Below, in pieces: positions 44,433-54,314 of a stretch of DNA of 64,000 bases. The first letter of the stretch is position 1; each line of letters opens with the position of its first letter. The notes below the pieces were generated by a model. It was not told the origin of the DNA. It made no database searches and saw nothing but the letters and a program-made list of their open reading frames with translations. The DNA is taken from contig CAWUHX010000069.1 in NCBI GenBank assembly GCA_963922205.1, forward strand, positions 806,001 to 870,000, written 5' to 3'. Both the position numbers and the translations under genes were made by a program. Source of the stretch: Romanomermis culicivorax (Eukaryota; Nematoda; Enoplea; Mermithida; Mermithidae).

Positions 44433-46060
44433 TGCTTCCGAAAATTTGCATATGATTATTTAAATTGTTCGAGTAATTTTTCGGATTATATTTTCCTATA
44501 GCTTTACTGTATTACCACGTTTTCTGTGCATATTACGACCATATAGCGCTGTGACACTTTTACTTTCTTTCGTTTTTTGTAGCTTTAAATTTTTTTTCAA
44601 ATGAATTATATCGGTTACATGGATAATTCTTTGCTTGAGTATGACGTATCATTGAGCGGACTAGAATTCCATGCACAATCCCACAGGGATTTCGAAAAAA
44701 TTGGTCTCGTTTTTGAGCTTTCACATAAATTTAGAGATAACCACCGGTTAGAACTTTGTTGTCGATGGAAACAATTAACGTCTACCTGTGCCAGCTACTG
44801 AAAGATTCGTTATAGTCTTCTATTTATAAAACGCTTACAAATTGAAATATAACTAAACATCCGTAGTTGCCGCCCTCATAAGTCGTCTGCGCAAAGCGTT
44901 TGTTGTGAGATCACCGAAAAATGGCGAGGGTCAGTTGGGTAACCTCACAAATTTCCCATCGTATATGATGCGACTTGACGGTTTGGCACCCTGTGGTCTA
45001 AGCGGTTTTAGGACAATACGCCTCCAGCAATTCGTCCTCCACAATTCGCCCCTGGTACTATACTTACCTGGTTTTAGATTTAAAAGGAACTCCATGATAT
45101 GTTATGTAATATATCTCCAGATTTTCTTTTTCCAGCCGCATTTCTTGTAACTTTTTATCGGGATCTACAGAGGGCAATTAAGTTTATGACAAAGTATCAC
45201 AATTGTTCTATGTGTAACTCTATCGTGTTCTGCACTAATTTTTTTGTGACAACTTTTCGGTGTACCAAAAACAAAAAATAAAATAAAAATAGAAAAATAT
45301 AAAGGAAAAAAATCATAAAAGGAGAATGAGTAAAAAGTAATCAAAAAAATAGAAGAAGAAACTAAGCAAGAAAGATGAAAGACAAAAAAGAGGAATACTA
45401 GAAAAACTTAAACGAAAAAAGGAACAAAAAACATAAAAAACGCAGATCGAAGAACATAAATGACTCGCAATTCTGCCTATGATATCCGTGTTACAAATTG
45501 AAGTTCTGCGTAAATTCTGCCAACTATTCACGCCATCAGACTAAAAAATTTGGCATGGTTTCTGGGGATTAGGACATCATCATTACAAACTTGAAAAAAT
45601 ATGAATTTGTAAATTGCCAGTGTTGAGATTTTTCACAAATTTTTGGTCAAAATTGATTAGTTTTAGTCAGTCAAACTTTAGCTGCAAGCTTTCATTTTTG
45701 CGGGGGACGAATTGTCCGTATCCCGGGCTATGCTACGCTAAAATATTCGAGTATACGTAGACAGCGTTCAGGTTCAGGTATCGAAGTACATTTCTATCTT
45801 TCCAAGTCGACAGATAATAACGATGATTTTGGCCTTTTCCATTATTTTCAAGAAATTTAGCGTTCACCACAGTAATAATCGCAGATCATATCAGACATTG
45901 CTATGAAGCAATGACGTTTTTCACTCATCTTCGATCCTCATCTATATGACGCATAACTTTCTTGCTGGCAACGCCAATACTCAGTTTCATAGGTAGCAAA
46001 CTATGTAAAATTTAGAGTTGTTCCGTTGTAGAACCGATAGAATTCTGAATTTACAGTACA
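44433..46060. other. 3' flank of the cyclase gene
   Basis: This probably includes the 3' untranslated region. AATAAA-type signals cluster at 45275-45290, but which one is used cannot be told. The stretch 44890-45080 is more GC-rich than its surroundings and unassigned. Confidence 0.45.
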
Positions 46061-46079
46061 TGACTTGAAAAATAAACGT

Positions 46080-46639
46080 GCTAGTTTTTGCAATAAAGGA
46101 AGAGAGGAAGGAAGACAGAGAAAGAAAAGAAATTATATAGATAGAAAAAAGTACAAAACAGAAACCGAAATGCAAAAAAAGAAAGGCGAAAACTGAAAAT
46201 TAAAACGTTAGGAGAAAGTAGAAACAAGGAAAGGAAAGCATGATAACATTTTGCCAAATTGAAGAAAATTGACAGAGTGGAAAATGAGCGAGTAAAATAA
46301 AATCAAAAGCTACAACAAAACAAAAGTAGGAGAAAAGAATAAAGAACGGGAAAAGAAAAAAGAATATAAAAACAGACTCATGGAAAAAAGAAAGGAAAGC
46401 TGAATACGGGTATGAGATAATAGGAAAAACGCTGGATAAAATGAAACGGAAAAAAGAAGTGTGTGGAAAGAAAAATGTAGAAACAAGCAGAATCAACACA
46501 ATATGAAAATAAAACAGAAAAGCAGTGAGACATGGAATTGTGTGACTCAAAATGATGAGACTAAAAAGGAAGAAACTGAAACAGTGTGGAGAATGAAAGG
46601 GAAACAGTGAAGAAATGTTACACAGAAAACAAAGAAAAA
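46080..46639. repeat. Purine-rich tract
   Basis: About 560 bases in which the plus strand is overwhelmingly A and G (GAAAGAAAAG-type sequence), with a similar shorter tract at 45275-45440. The minus strand has an open frame across it that encodes mainly Phe, Leu, Ser and Ile, which is an artefact of composition. The retrotransposon inserted at its right edge. Confidence 0.7.
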
Positions 46640-46643
46640 AGAT

Positions 46644-48102
46644 TGTCACGTGCCGCTCAATTCTCCAACGTCACGTGATTCCGATCATGCCGACATTTTG
46701 TTATTCTTCACGTTTCGTTTATTACTTGATCATGCTTTTGTTTATCTCATTTTTACACATGCATTTTACGTTCGTTTTTATATTTTTCATGCATTTCTAT
46801 GTTTTCGTTTTGTTGTATTTTTATTTCTTTACAAACGCGGGCTACAGTAGGCCCTTTAGCTAAAAACTTCCGCCAGTCGTGCTCCACGAGCACATGGCTA
46901 TTTTTGGTGCGCTCACGCACCTCTTATCATCAAAAATTAGCGTCGTTTTTGTTACGCAAAACGACTAGCTAAGAAGTTTTAGCTAAAGACGTTCATATGC
47001 TTAGCATAGGCACTGCAGCCGGCCTCAGTGCTAAACGCATGTGAATGAAAAAATGTCTATGTGCTCATAGGCATCTTCTGCATCGCGTCTAGCTGCAGAA
47101 GTTAGCTTGAGCGCCGAGAAACTCCGCCCAAGCTGCAGCTGTAGCCAAACATGTCCTTAAAAGGACATGTTTCTCTAGTTTTTCGCTCATTCTTGGGTTC
47201 ACCAAGCTCCGATTCGGTTGTTGTAACTTCGCGTCCGCCGCTCTTCACAGTTTGCATATTTTTATATATTCGACTGCGTCCGCCGCCTATTATTTTAAAT
47301 AAATTTGCATACCCTTGCATTTCTTACTGCGTCCGCCGCTCACCGTCTACAGTACCCCGCTGCCCATCAGTGCCAGGTGTCCGACCGCCCCGGTTCGTGA
47401 ATTAAACGTTGGAGTTTCGCCTCCCGCTTGCTCCCGCTCCCTCCCGCTCGCCGCCACTCGCCGCCGCTCGCCGCCTAGGACGTTTGAGGATCGCATCCCC
47501 CGCTCCCAGTGCCAGAAGACCGAAAGCATCCAGGGACTTGCCGCCCGTTGCGTCGTAATCGCTTGAGAAACAGGACTAGGTGAGTCTTCTCAGGGGATTA
47601 TTGTTGTTTGTGGGTTATTTGTTGGGAAATCCTTCCTAAGTCGGTTTCCCAAGTGTTCCACAGATAAGCAGGGGCTCCACCTCTCAGGTTCGGGCTAAAA
47701 GGGGCTGTCTGGTTCACAATCGGGTCCCATAAATTAGGTCATTTTACGGGTGACCCTGTCCCCACTCTCACTGAGTAGGACTCGGGGATTGTCGCACCTA
47801 GCCTGGCAGCGTTGTCCATTACCCTACAGCAAGACCCCAAGGACAACACGCGAGAACCAACTATAGACCTCTCTATAGCCACCATTTGCCAGGTTAGGCC
47901 CCAACGCCGACTTGGGAAGCCTGGGGAAAATGCCAGTATCCATCAGGAGTCACAGCCTATTACTCACTGTAATAGGATCAATCTGATATGGTTCACCATC
48001 AATGTGACGTCTAAAACACGGTATTACCTGATGAGATACCCAAACCTCCCCAGCTCTCCCAAATAAACATGTCATACACGTGACATGGCGTAAAATGTGA
48101 CA
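46644..48102 (+). repeat. 5' LTR, 1,459 bases
   Basis: Matches 61418-62876 except at 46665-46666 (CC against AT) and 46991 (G against A). A TATA-like TTTATATATT lies at 47261-47270, between copies of GCGTCCGCCGC (47231, 47276 and 47329). Several hairpins are present: TTTAGCTAAAAACTTC near 46856 against GAAGTTTTAGCTAAA near 46973, and a palindrome built on AACATGTCCTT at 47147-47172. Short open frames in the LTR are identical in both copies only because the LTRs are. Confidence 0.97.
47574..47586 (+). promoter_or_regulatory. Strong splice donor in the LTR
   Basis: ACTAG|GTGAGT, with GT at 47580-47581, fits the 5' splice-site consensus closely and lies downstream of the TATA-like box. It could make a spliced subgenomic RNA with the acceptor at 54311-54314. 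The same sequence occurs in the 3' LTR. Confidence 0.6.
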
Positions 48103-48120
48103 TGGCGAGGCTGGAAAATC
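48103..48120 (+). other. Primer-binding site candidate
   Basis: TGGCGAGGCTGGAAAATC begins directly after the LTR. The leading TGG is the complement of a tRNA CCA end, as in most LTR elements. I cannot name the tRNA with confidence. Confidence 0.75.
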
Positions 48121-48485
48121 GACCTTAAGTCTGGCACTCGCCCTTAAGTGCAAAAATCTTCACCCTTGGGTCGGAACTACCCCCAGGCCGGGTCAACTCC
48201 CATTTTAAGTCGGACAAGCCCCCTTAAAATCGGGTACTAGCCATCCAATAAGTCGGAGACCCCCCCCCCAGATTCGGGTTTACTGCCTAATGGGTCGGGA
48301 ATGTCCCTTATTTGGGATTACCGCTACTGTAGGTCGGATACCTCCCCTCACGTCGCGTATTATTACTGTAAGTCGGAAATTTTTTCCCGTGCCACCAAGA
48401 ATTATTACTGTAGGTCGGGAATTTATCCCTGAACATCCGATTTAATTACTGTAAGACGGGATTTGCCCTTACGAGTGATCTAAAT
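48120..48485 (+). repeat. Roughly 41-base tandem array in the leader
   Basis: Clear units beginning TAAGTCGG or TAGGTCGG start at 48249, 48291, 48330, 48369, 48411 and 48452, with spacings of 39-42 bases, each ending in TTACTG-like sequence. Older, more diverged units precede them from about 48120. The sequence is non-coding and lies just after the primer-binding site. Confidence 0.85.
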
Positions 48486-49088
48486 GTGATCCATATATGT
48501 AAATAATTATCTCATGCGTGTGTATAACCCCCTATGAGTAATAAATTCCCCAGAGTCGAGTTATTTGTCCCAGAGTTGAGTTATATATCGAGTATTCTGT
48601 ATTTCTCCTCTGATTCATTCTGTACATTCTGCATACTTAATCTGTGTTGTAAACTACCTTATCTGTTTCTTTTCCCTTATCCCCCCCCTTTTTTTTCTAA
48701 TCCTGGGTGGTATACTGTAGCCCTCCGGATGGGTGCCATTACAGTACGCCTGTGCCTATTCCCGTACTGTAACTACAGTATACCCATACGCGGGTACTGG
48801 TATCACAGCTGTAGGGGTTTACGGCCTCTCCTGACTGTTGGTGGTCCGTGACCCCATGATACCGTACACCCTCCACGTATGATTCTGGACGTCATACGTG
48901 GCTGCGATTTGTTAATTGTGTACAGTAATTTTTGTCTGTTGGCGGAAACTGTCGGAATCGCTCACTTTTCCGGCCCCAAAATTTTACACCGACTGTTTAC
49001 ACATTTAACACGCGTATGTCCATCTCTCGTATTCCCCGTCTTCGGTTCTTTCCTTTCCCTTTTCCTTTCTCGGTCATCTGAGCGGTGG

Positions 49089-49113
49089 TAAAAAAAAAAA
49101 AAAAAAAAAAAAA
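49089..49113 (+). repeat. A-run followed by T-run in the leader
   Basis: About 24 A residues followed by five T residues. There is no adjacent LINE or SINE body, so it is most simply a homopolymer expansion. Confidence 0.7.
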
Positions 49114-49261
49114 ATTTTTCTGTTTTTCGGACGCCACCGCTACAGTATGACACCCTTACGTAAGTTCCTCTATTTTTTTTCATTTCTACTTACTGTAAGG
49201 TCTGATTCTCTTATTTTCCGGTTGTTGCATCTTGAACATAGACTTTACGGGTCATGCTCTT

Positions 49262-49955
49262 TGACGTCAGCAGCGACAACGTTACGGGTTGTCATTGTTG
49301 GGTGGTTCAGCCTCACGGATGCAACCACTGACGTCTGCAACAGCCGCTTCACTTGCTGTTGCTTTAAGGGGTGGGTAGCCCTCCGGGTTCTACTCCTGAC
49401 GTCAGCAACCGACATTACGTGTTGTTGTTTAAGTTAACACTCCAGCAGTAATGACTTCTGACGTCTGCAACAGGTGAAGCCAACGTTGTTGCAACAGGTT
49501 CGGCTGGTTCTCTGCACCCCATCTGTGACGTCAGCAATGGTGACGCACCGTGTCACTATTCAAAGATGTGCAGGTCTTACGGGTGCCACATCTGACGTCT
49601 GCAACAACTGCATCTCATGTCATTGACTTAAGGTATCAGACCCTCGGTCCCACCTTTTGACGTCAGCAACGGCACCATCACGTGTTGCTGTATACCGATA
49701 GCTGGCTTCAGGGCCCTATTGCTGACGTCAGCAATGACAATGTATCACGTTCTCGCAGCAGGAGTTGAGACTACATGATCCTATTCCTGACGTCCGCAAC
49801 GGTAACATTACGTGCTACTGCAGGGGTTCTGTCGGCCTTAGGCACGCACCCCTGGCGTCTGCAACTGCAACATGATACTTGAATACTCTTATCCCAGGCA
49901 CCTGCAGTCAGCACCAAGGTCATGTGTTGGTTCATACCCCTACCTTTTGATGTCC
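49262..49955 (+). repeat. CRE-like hairpin array, about 65-base period
   Basis: Cores of TGACGTC(A/T/C)GCAAC type start at 49262, 49329, 49397, 49460, 49526, 49593, 49658, 49723 and 49788. More diverged cores lie at 49853, 49903 and 49948, and another at 50288. Five are perfect CRE palindromes TGACGTCA (49262, 49397, 49526, 49658 and 49723). Most units place GCAAC 20-30 bases before a GTTGC or GTGTTG sequence, so each could fold as a hairpin. CREB/ATF factors bind TGACGTCA in animals; use here is inference. Confidence 0.88.
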
Positions 49956-51758
49956 GCACCAGGTTACTGTCGGTCCTATGAGTATTCCACTTGAGTTGTA
50001 GGTGGTCGCTGGCGCATGGTCCTATCACCTACCTCTCTTGTCCAAGGGTTTGTGTGTGTCTGGGGGCTGATGCCTGGGAAACATCAGTCCACATGCATAC
50101 ACCACCCGAGATGCTCACTAGCCTGCGCACTGATCAGGTTGTCCGCCCGGGTAGCGGCACTGTTGATCAGCACGTGGCTGTTTTCAAGCTTTAACTGCAG
50201 GTTTGAACGAGTTACACTCGGCCTCAGCTGGGTTGGTTGTCTGACTCGGGCAGGCAGCAGGCATTTGCAGTCGGTACTGCCTGTGTCTGACGTCTGCAAG
50301 GGTTCGGCAATCTTCTTGTAAATTTCTCATCTAAATTCACTCATTCTCTTTCATCTCATCGAGCTGTCATACATAGATCTTCTTTAGTGTCCCCGCCGTA
50401 GTGGTTCCCAAGGGACCGCGGCACAGCCTCCGGTTGGGCCTAGAGTGTATAGGACCCCCTGTCATATTCCATTCACTCGAACGCCTTGGTTAACTGGCTT
50501 AACGATGCCCGCGCTAGAGTCGCCACTGACCCAGAGTCCGCCTCCGCGGTCCACCCCCCTATTAGTCATGTAAATAATAGGCACCGTTGAGTCCGCCTCA
50601 GCGAAGGTATTGAGTACGCCTCGATACATAACTGCGTCTGCCTCAGTTATTTTACACTCATATTCAACCAGGGACACCTTGTACCCGTGATCCCTTAGAT
50701 GTTTTCGGGTACGCCCTCAAAACATCCAGAGTATTTCATTTTAACTGACTGAGTGTGTCAGAATAGCACCCTTGGTACCCCTGCTCCTTCCCTCCTCTAC
50801 TGTGTGACCTGCCAACCTCACTTCATCTCAGTGATCGGCAAACCCGGCCACCAGCTGTGTATAATACTCCTGGAGAGTGTCCGTTCTGTTCGGAATGCGG
50901 GCTCCCGTTTCGGACACGGCTGTAAGTTACTTGCGAATGTTGTCCAACACGGAACCTCCTGTATAGTCCATCTCACTATGCAGAGATCGCAATCGCTCCT
51001 GGCGAGTGAGGCCCGTTGCGTAACTGCGCGACCCCTTTGCGTAACTGGGTTTGTAAATTAGTTTTGCCCCTATTTATTGCTCCCTCTTAAGTTCATTTTC
51101 AGTTGACCCCGCCCTTTTCACCTTATGCCACTTTATGCGCTACTCCTGGTGAGTAGGATTTTGCCGGCTACGAGTCGGCCTCGCCCCAAGGTTTGTAAAC
51201 TAGTACAGCGGTCGAACCTCCAGGAAAAATCCCTCCTGAGCGGGTTTATCCGTCATCTTATTTCTCGGCAGGAAAAACCGCCTCTTCTCTCCTTTCTTAA
51301 TGCTCTTCTGTCCCCTTCAGCTATTCTAATTGCGGGGTCCAGGCCCCAACTCTACATTTTTGGTCGGGATCGATTCCCCCACATCTCAGGCCATGCCTCT
51401 GTCCATCACGGGCGACCAGATAAATTCCCTTCTGCGTCACCCTGATGTACTCTGATCTTACATCTTATAATCCTATTCCATCCTAGCTCCCTTTTCGTGG
51501 TCGCTAGTCTTAAGCTAAATCAAGTTTACGTCACAAACGCCGTCGCGCACGCGTTTCCCGAATTCACGCGCTCTTTCGCCGCGAATTCAAAAGTAGTACT
51601 CACTTTCATTTCACACAATAGAGACACCCCGTCGTTCCTGCCGTCTCAGTACCCAGCCTGTACAGACCAGTGAGCCGCTCTCTATTCAATTTGACTTAAT
51701 TGCTTCACGGGCAAGGACGTCTGTTCTAACCACCTTACGGGAAAACGAACCCTCGGAC
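49956..51758 (+). other. Rest of the untranslated leader
   Basis: About 1.8 kb with no recognised domain. Short GTCCGCCTC-type repeats occur at 50520-50660. Two open frames of about 100 codons (50753-51061, 51125-51445) have no visible family features. The frame of gag is open for some codons upstream of its ATG, so a longer N-terminus cannot be excluded. Confidence 0.5.
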
Positions 51759-53510
51759 ATGAAGTCGGAAGCTGATCTCCCTTCACAGATCGAGAACAAT
51801 GTCCAGGCAGCATTTGAGAATGCTCTTGGACCCCTCAACCAAAAGTTAGAGGCCATGAATGGTCGGAGGCACCCTCCCGTGTCCAGCTTTATGGCCCCTC
51901 CCACCTTCTCCGGTGCTTTTGGTGAGTCTATCACCGATTTTATGTCGCATCTTACTCGTTTCTTTACACTCCAGGGTGTAAGCGAAACGGATCATGCGTA
52001 TAAAATTGCCTTTCTGGAGTCATGCCTTACGGGTCCTGCTCTCGCCTCCTACCGGGACTTTAGCAGCAGCACTCCAATACCTACCCGCTACGAAGAGTTT
52101 ACGGCTTTTCTACGGAGAGATTTTCCGGTAGGGCGCGACTCTGATCTGCATCAGCAGCTGATCCAAGATTGACTGCAGAAGCCGACAGAGTCCGCGATAG
52201 TCTACCTTGAGCACCTCAAGAGGCTATCCAGGGTAGCGTATCCAGATCTCGCGACGGATGTCCGAGATTCTATCATCAAACCTATCTTTCTGCGGGGACT
52301 GAAGCCGGTCCTCCGAGATAGTATCAAGTTTAGGGAGTTCACGACTCTTGAAGAGACACTCAAGGCAGCCTGTTACGCAGAATCCCAAATCTTTCGGGAC
52401 GAGATCCGGTACACTGCTCCATCTAATGCCGTTTTCTCTTCAGAACCTAAACACGCCGGATATAATCCCGATATGCCTAACAGAAGCCCAAACGGTCGTC
52501 AGAGCAACGCTCCAACGTCGTCATCCTCCGCCGATGAGGTTCGCCGCTTGAAACAGGAAATGGCCAGGCTCACGGCCCACGTAGCGAAGCTCACGGCCCA
52601 GCAATGTGCACCCGCGCCAATCCAACAGACGCCGCCTCCACAGCCGTTGACACCAAATCAGTCCGCCGGGCGACGCTCGTCGGGAGCACACCTTCAAACG
52701 TGCTCCTTCCACGGACTGTGTACACATAGCGACGCCGACTGCCGGGCCCAGCGTCCCACCGGTGCTGCTCCCGGTAACAACGCCGCTAACGGTGGTCGCT
52801 GTTATTTTTGCCGCACACGTGCCCACCCCACGGACCGATGTGATAGGCCATGCCCTCATTGTCGTCAAGTGCGAGTGCACTGATCAACTGCCTGTCCGCA
52901 GCGCAATCCGGCAAACACGGGTGAGAATGTCTACCAAGATACTGGTTATTCTTCCCAGGGGACAAATGTGTATCATCAAAGAAATGGTTATCACCCTCCC
53001 AACGGGATAGGAAACCAATATCGGCAGCCCATACGCCGCAACAACGCCGTTGGGGCTACCGATGGCCCTCCTCATCCAGATCCTCTTGACCTGGATGATG
53101 AGGCACTTGCTGAACACCTGACAGATTCTTCACAACAGTGTTATCCTGTCTGCGTAATCAGTATTGGATTTTCAGTGGTCCAAGCAGCCCAGGTACCCGT
53201 ACCGATAAATGTATCGGACATACCGCTGCCACCACCACCACCAAAGTATGCGATGCCGGTCACTCTGGACCCCTCGACGACACCGCAGTTTGTTGGCCAC
53301 GCTAACATCCTCGCATCGTATCGCATTCCTAAAATTAAGACTGCCGAGCCAACTCCAGCCGCCAATACGACGCCTTCGGCGCCACCGGCCCGCATCGTCC
53401 CTCCAGGACCACCGCCTTTGATCCCCACGGATTCGGCTACGGAAGTCCTCGACCAGGTCGAGCCCATGAATTTGTCAGGTATACTACCTTCTTCTTCAGG
53501 TGATCCTAGA
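51759..53510 (+). CDS. gag: Gag polyprotein, interrupted by two in-frame TGA codons
   Basis: ATG at 51759. The first 137 codons encode an acidic N-terminus and the start of a retrotransposon capsid domain ([19 protein letters not shown], then a GPAL block). A TGA at 52170-52172 interrupts it, and the same frame resumes the capsid ([26 protein letters not shown]). A Pro/Gln/Ser spacer leads to a CCHC zinc knuckle (Cys-X2-Cys-X4-His-X4-Cys, nt about 52801-52842), the nucleic-acid-binding motif of nucleocapsid. A second TGA is at 52881-52883. The frame stays open into a Pro-rich tail with PPKY (53238-53249) and PSAP (53373-53384), both known late-budding motif types. There are no indels. The true C-terminus is unclear because this frame overlaps the next ORF. 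Confidence 0.85.
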
Positions 53511-54301
53511 GTAGGAACCAGAAATCTATCCCAGTCCACGACTCTATCGATTTCTTGTTCACAGCGCCATCGCCCGTCCAAGACGCGATGTTGGCCATCT
53601 GGTCAGTCGACCTGGCCAAGAAATACCCGCATTTGCCATGGACTCTGCTCAACGAGCCATCGCATGTCGAAGCGCTCACGGCTGCCGACGTCGTGCTTGC
53701 AGCACCCGTCTCGATGCGCCTATTACGACCCGACGTCGCCCGATGGGCACTCGAGTTCATTGCCAATGGGACTATCACCATCTCGCCCGTCGAGAAGTTC
53801 TTATTGGACGGGGAGCCATCCTCGCCTTCAGTCGATGCCGTCCGCCGAGCAGTCGAACAGGCCAGTCGGATCCTCCTGCCTGCTGCCGCCGCTACATCAC
53901 CGGCAGCAGCGCCACCTGTTGCCGCGACATCGCCAATGAAAATGGACATTACTGCTTCCTCGCCCCCGGCCAAGGAACCCGCAAATGCTCCTACACCGCC
54001 GGCAACAGCCCAACATACATCGTTGGCAACAGCCCAAGTCAAATCGCCGGCACCAGCCCAAACGACATCTCCGACCGCTGCGACCAAGTCGCCCGTCGTC
54101 GAACACATGGCCGTCGACGAGACCTTACGTCCGGTTAACGAAGATGTCAGCATCGTTGAGGAATCCCCGTTCCCAACGGCAGTCGCCCCACGGTCGCCAA
54201 AAATTGGTATCCTCCGGGAAATCCACCCGTGCGGTGGACAGGTCCTCGATTTCCCCGGCCAGGAACCAATCTCGTCCGACAGCGACGAAGAAGAAATCTG
54301 A
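53510..54301 (+). CDS. Unknown ORF between gag and env-like region, -1 frame relative to gag
   Basis: The frame is open from just after a TAG at 53507 to the TGA at 54299-54301, about 263 codons, and has no early ATG. It overlaps the gag frame, which stays open to 53939, so it could be reached by a -1 frameshift or a spliced RNA. The first 100 or so residues look folded ([32 protein letters not shown]). The middle is an Ala/Pro/Thr-rich repeat-like stretch, and the C-terminus is acidic and ends SDSDEEEI. I recognise no family. I saw no clear slippery heptamer. Confidence 0.65.
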   Translation, partial: SRNQKSIPVHDSIDFLFTAPSPVQDAMLAIWSVDLAKKYPHLPWTLLNEPSHVEALTAADVVLAAPVSMRLLRPDVARWALEFIANGTITISPVEKFLLDGEPSSPSVDAVRRAVEQASRILLPAAAATSPAAAPPVAATSPMKMDITASSPPAKEPANAPTPPATAQHTSLATAQVKSPAPAQTTSPTAATKSPVVEHMAVDETLRPVNEDVSIVEESPFPTAVAPRSPKIGILREIHPCGGQVLDFPGQEPISSDSDEEEI

Positions 54302-54304
54302 CAC

Positions 54305-54314
54305 TGCCCCTCAG
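54305..54314 (+). promoter_or_regulatory. Candidate splice acceptor before the env-like region
   Basis: TGCCCCTCAG| at 54305-54314 immediately precedes the first codon of the signal-peptide-containing frame. Paired with the LTR donor at 47579/47580 it would make a subgenomic RNA. The frame has no Met before the signal peptide, so the start codon would have to come from elsewhere. Confidence 0.5.

Noticed and set aside
46200..46649. 149-codon minus-strand open frame rich in Phe and Ser
   Set aside because: Pure consequence of the purine-rich plus strand; no domain.
47151..48066. Short open frames in the LTR, repeated at 61925-62840
   Set aside because: Identical only because the LTRs are; they cross promoter and splice-donor regions and show no family features.
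49089..49113. Poly(A) tail of a LINE or SINE insertion
   Set aside because: No element body or target duplication next to it.
52968..53939. A 323-codon protein in the gag frame
   Set aside because: Only its left half (to about 53510) looks like the Gag tail; the right half shadows the ORF in the other frame.
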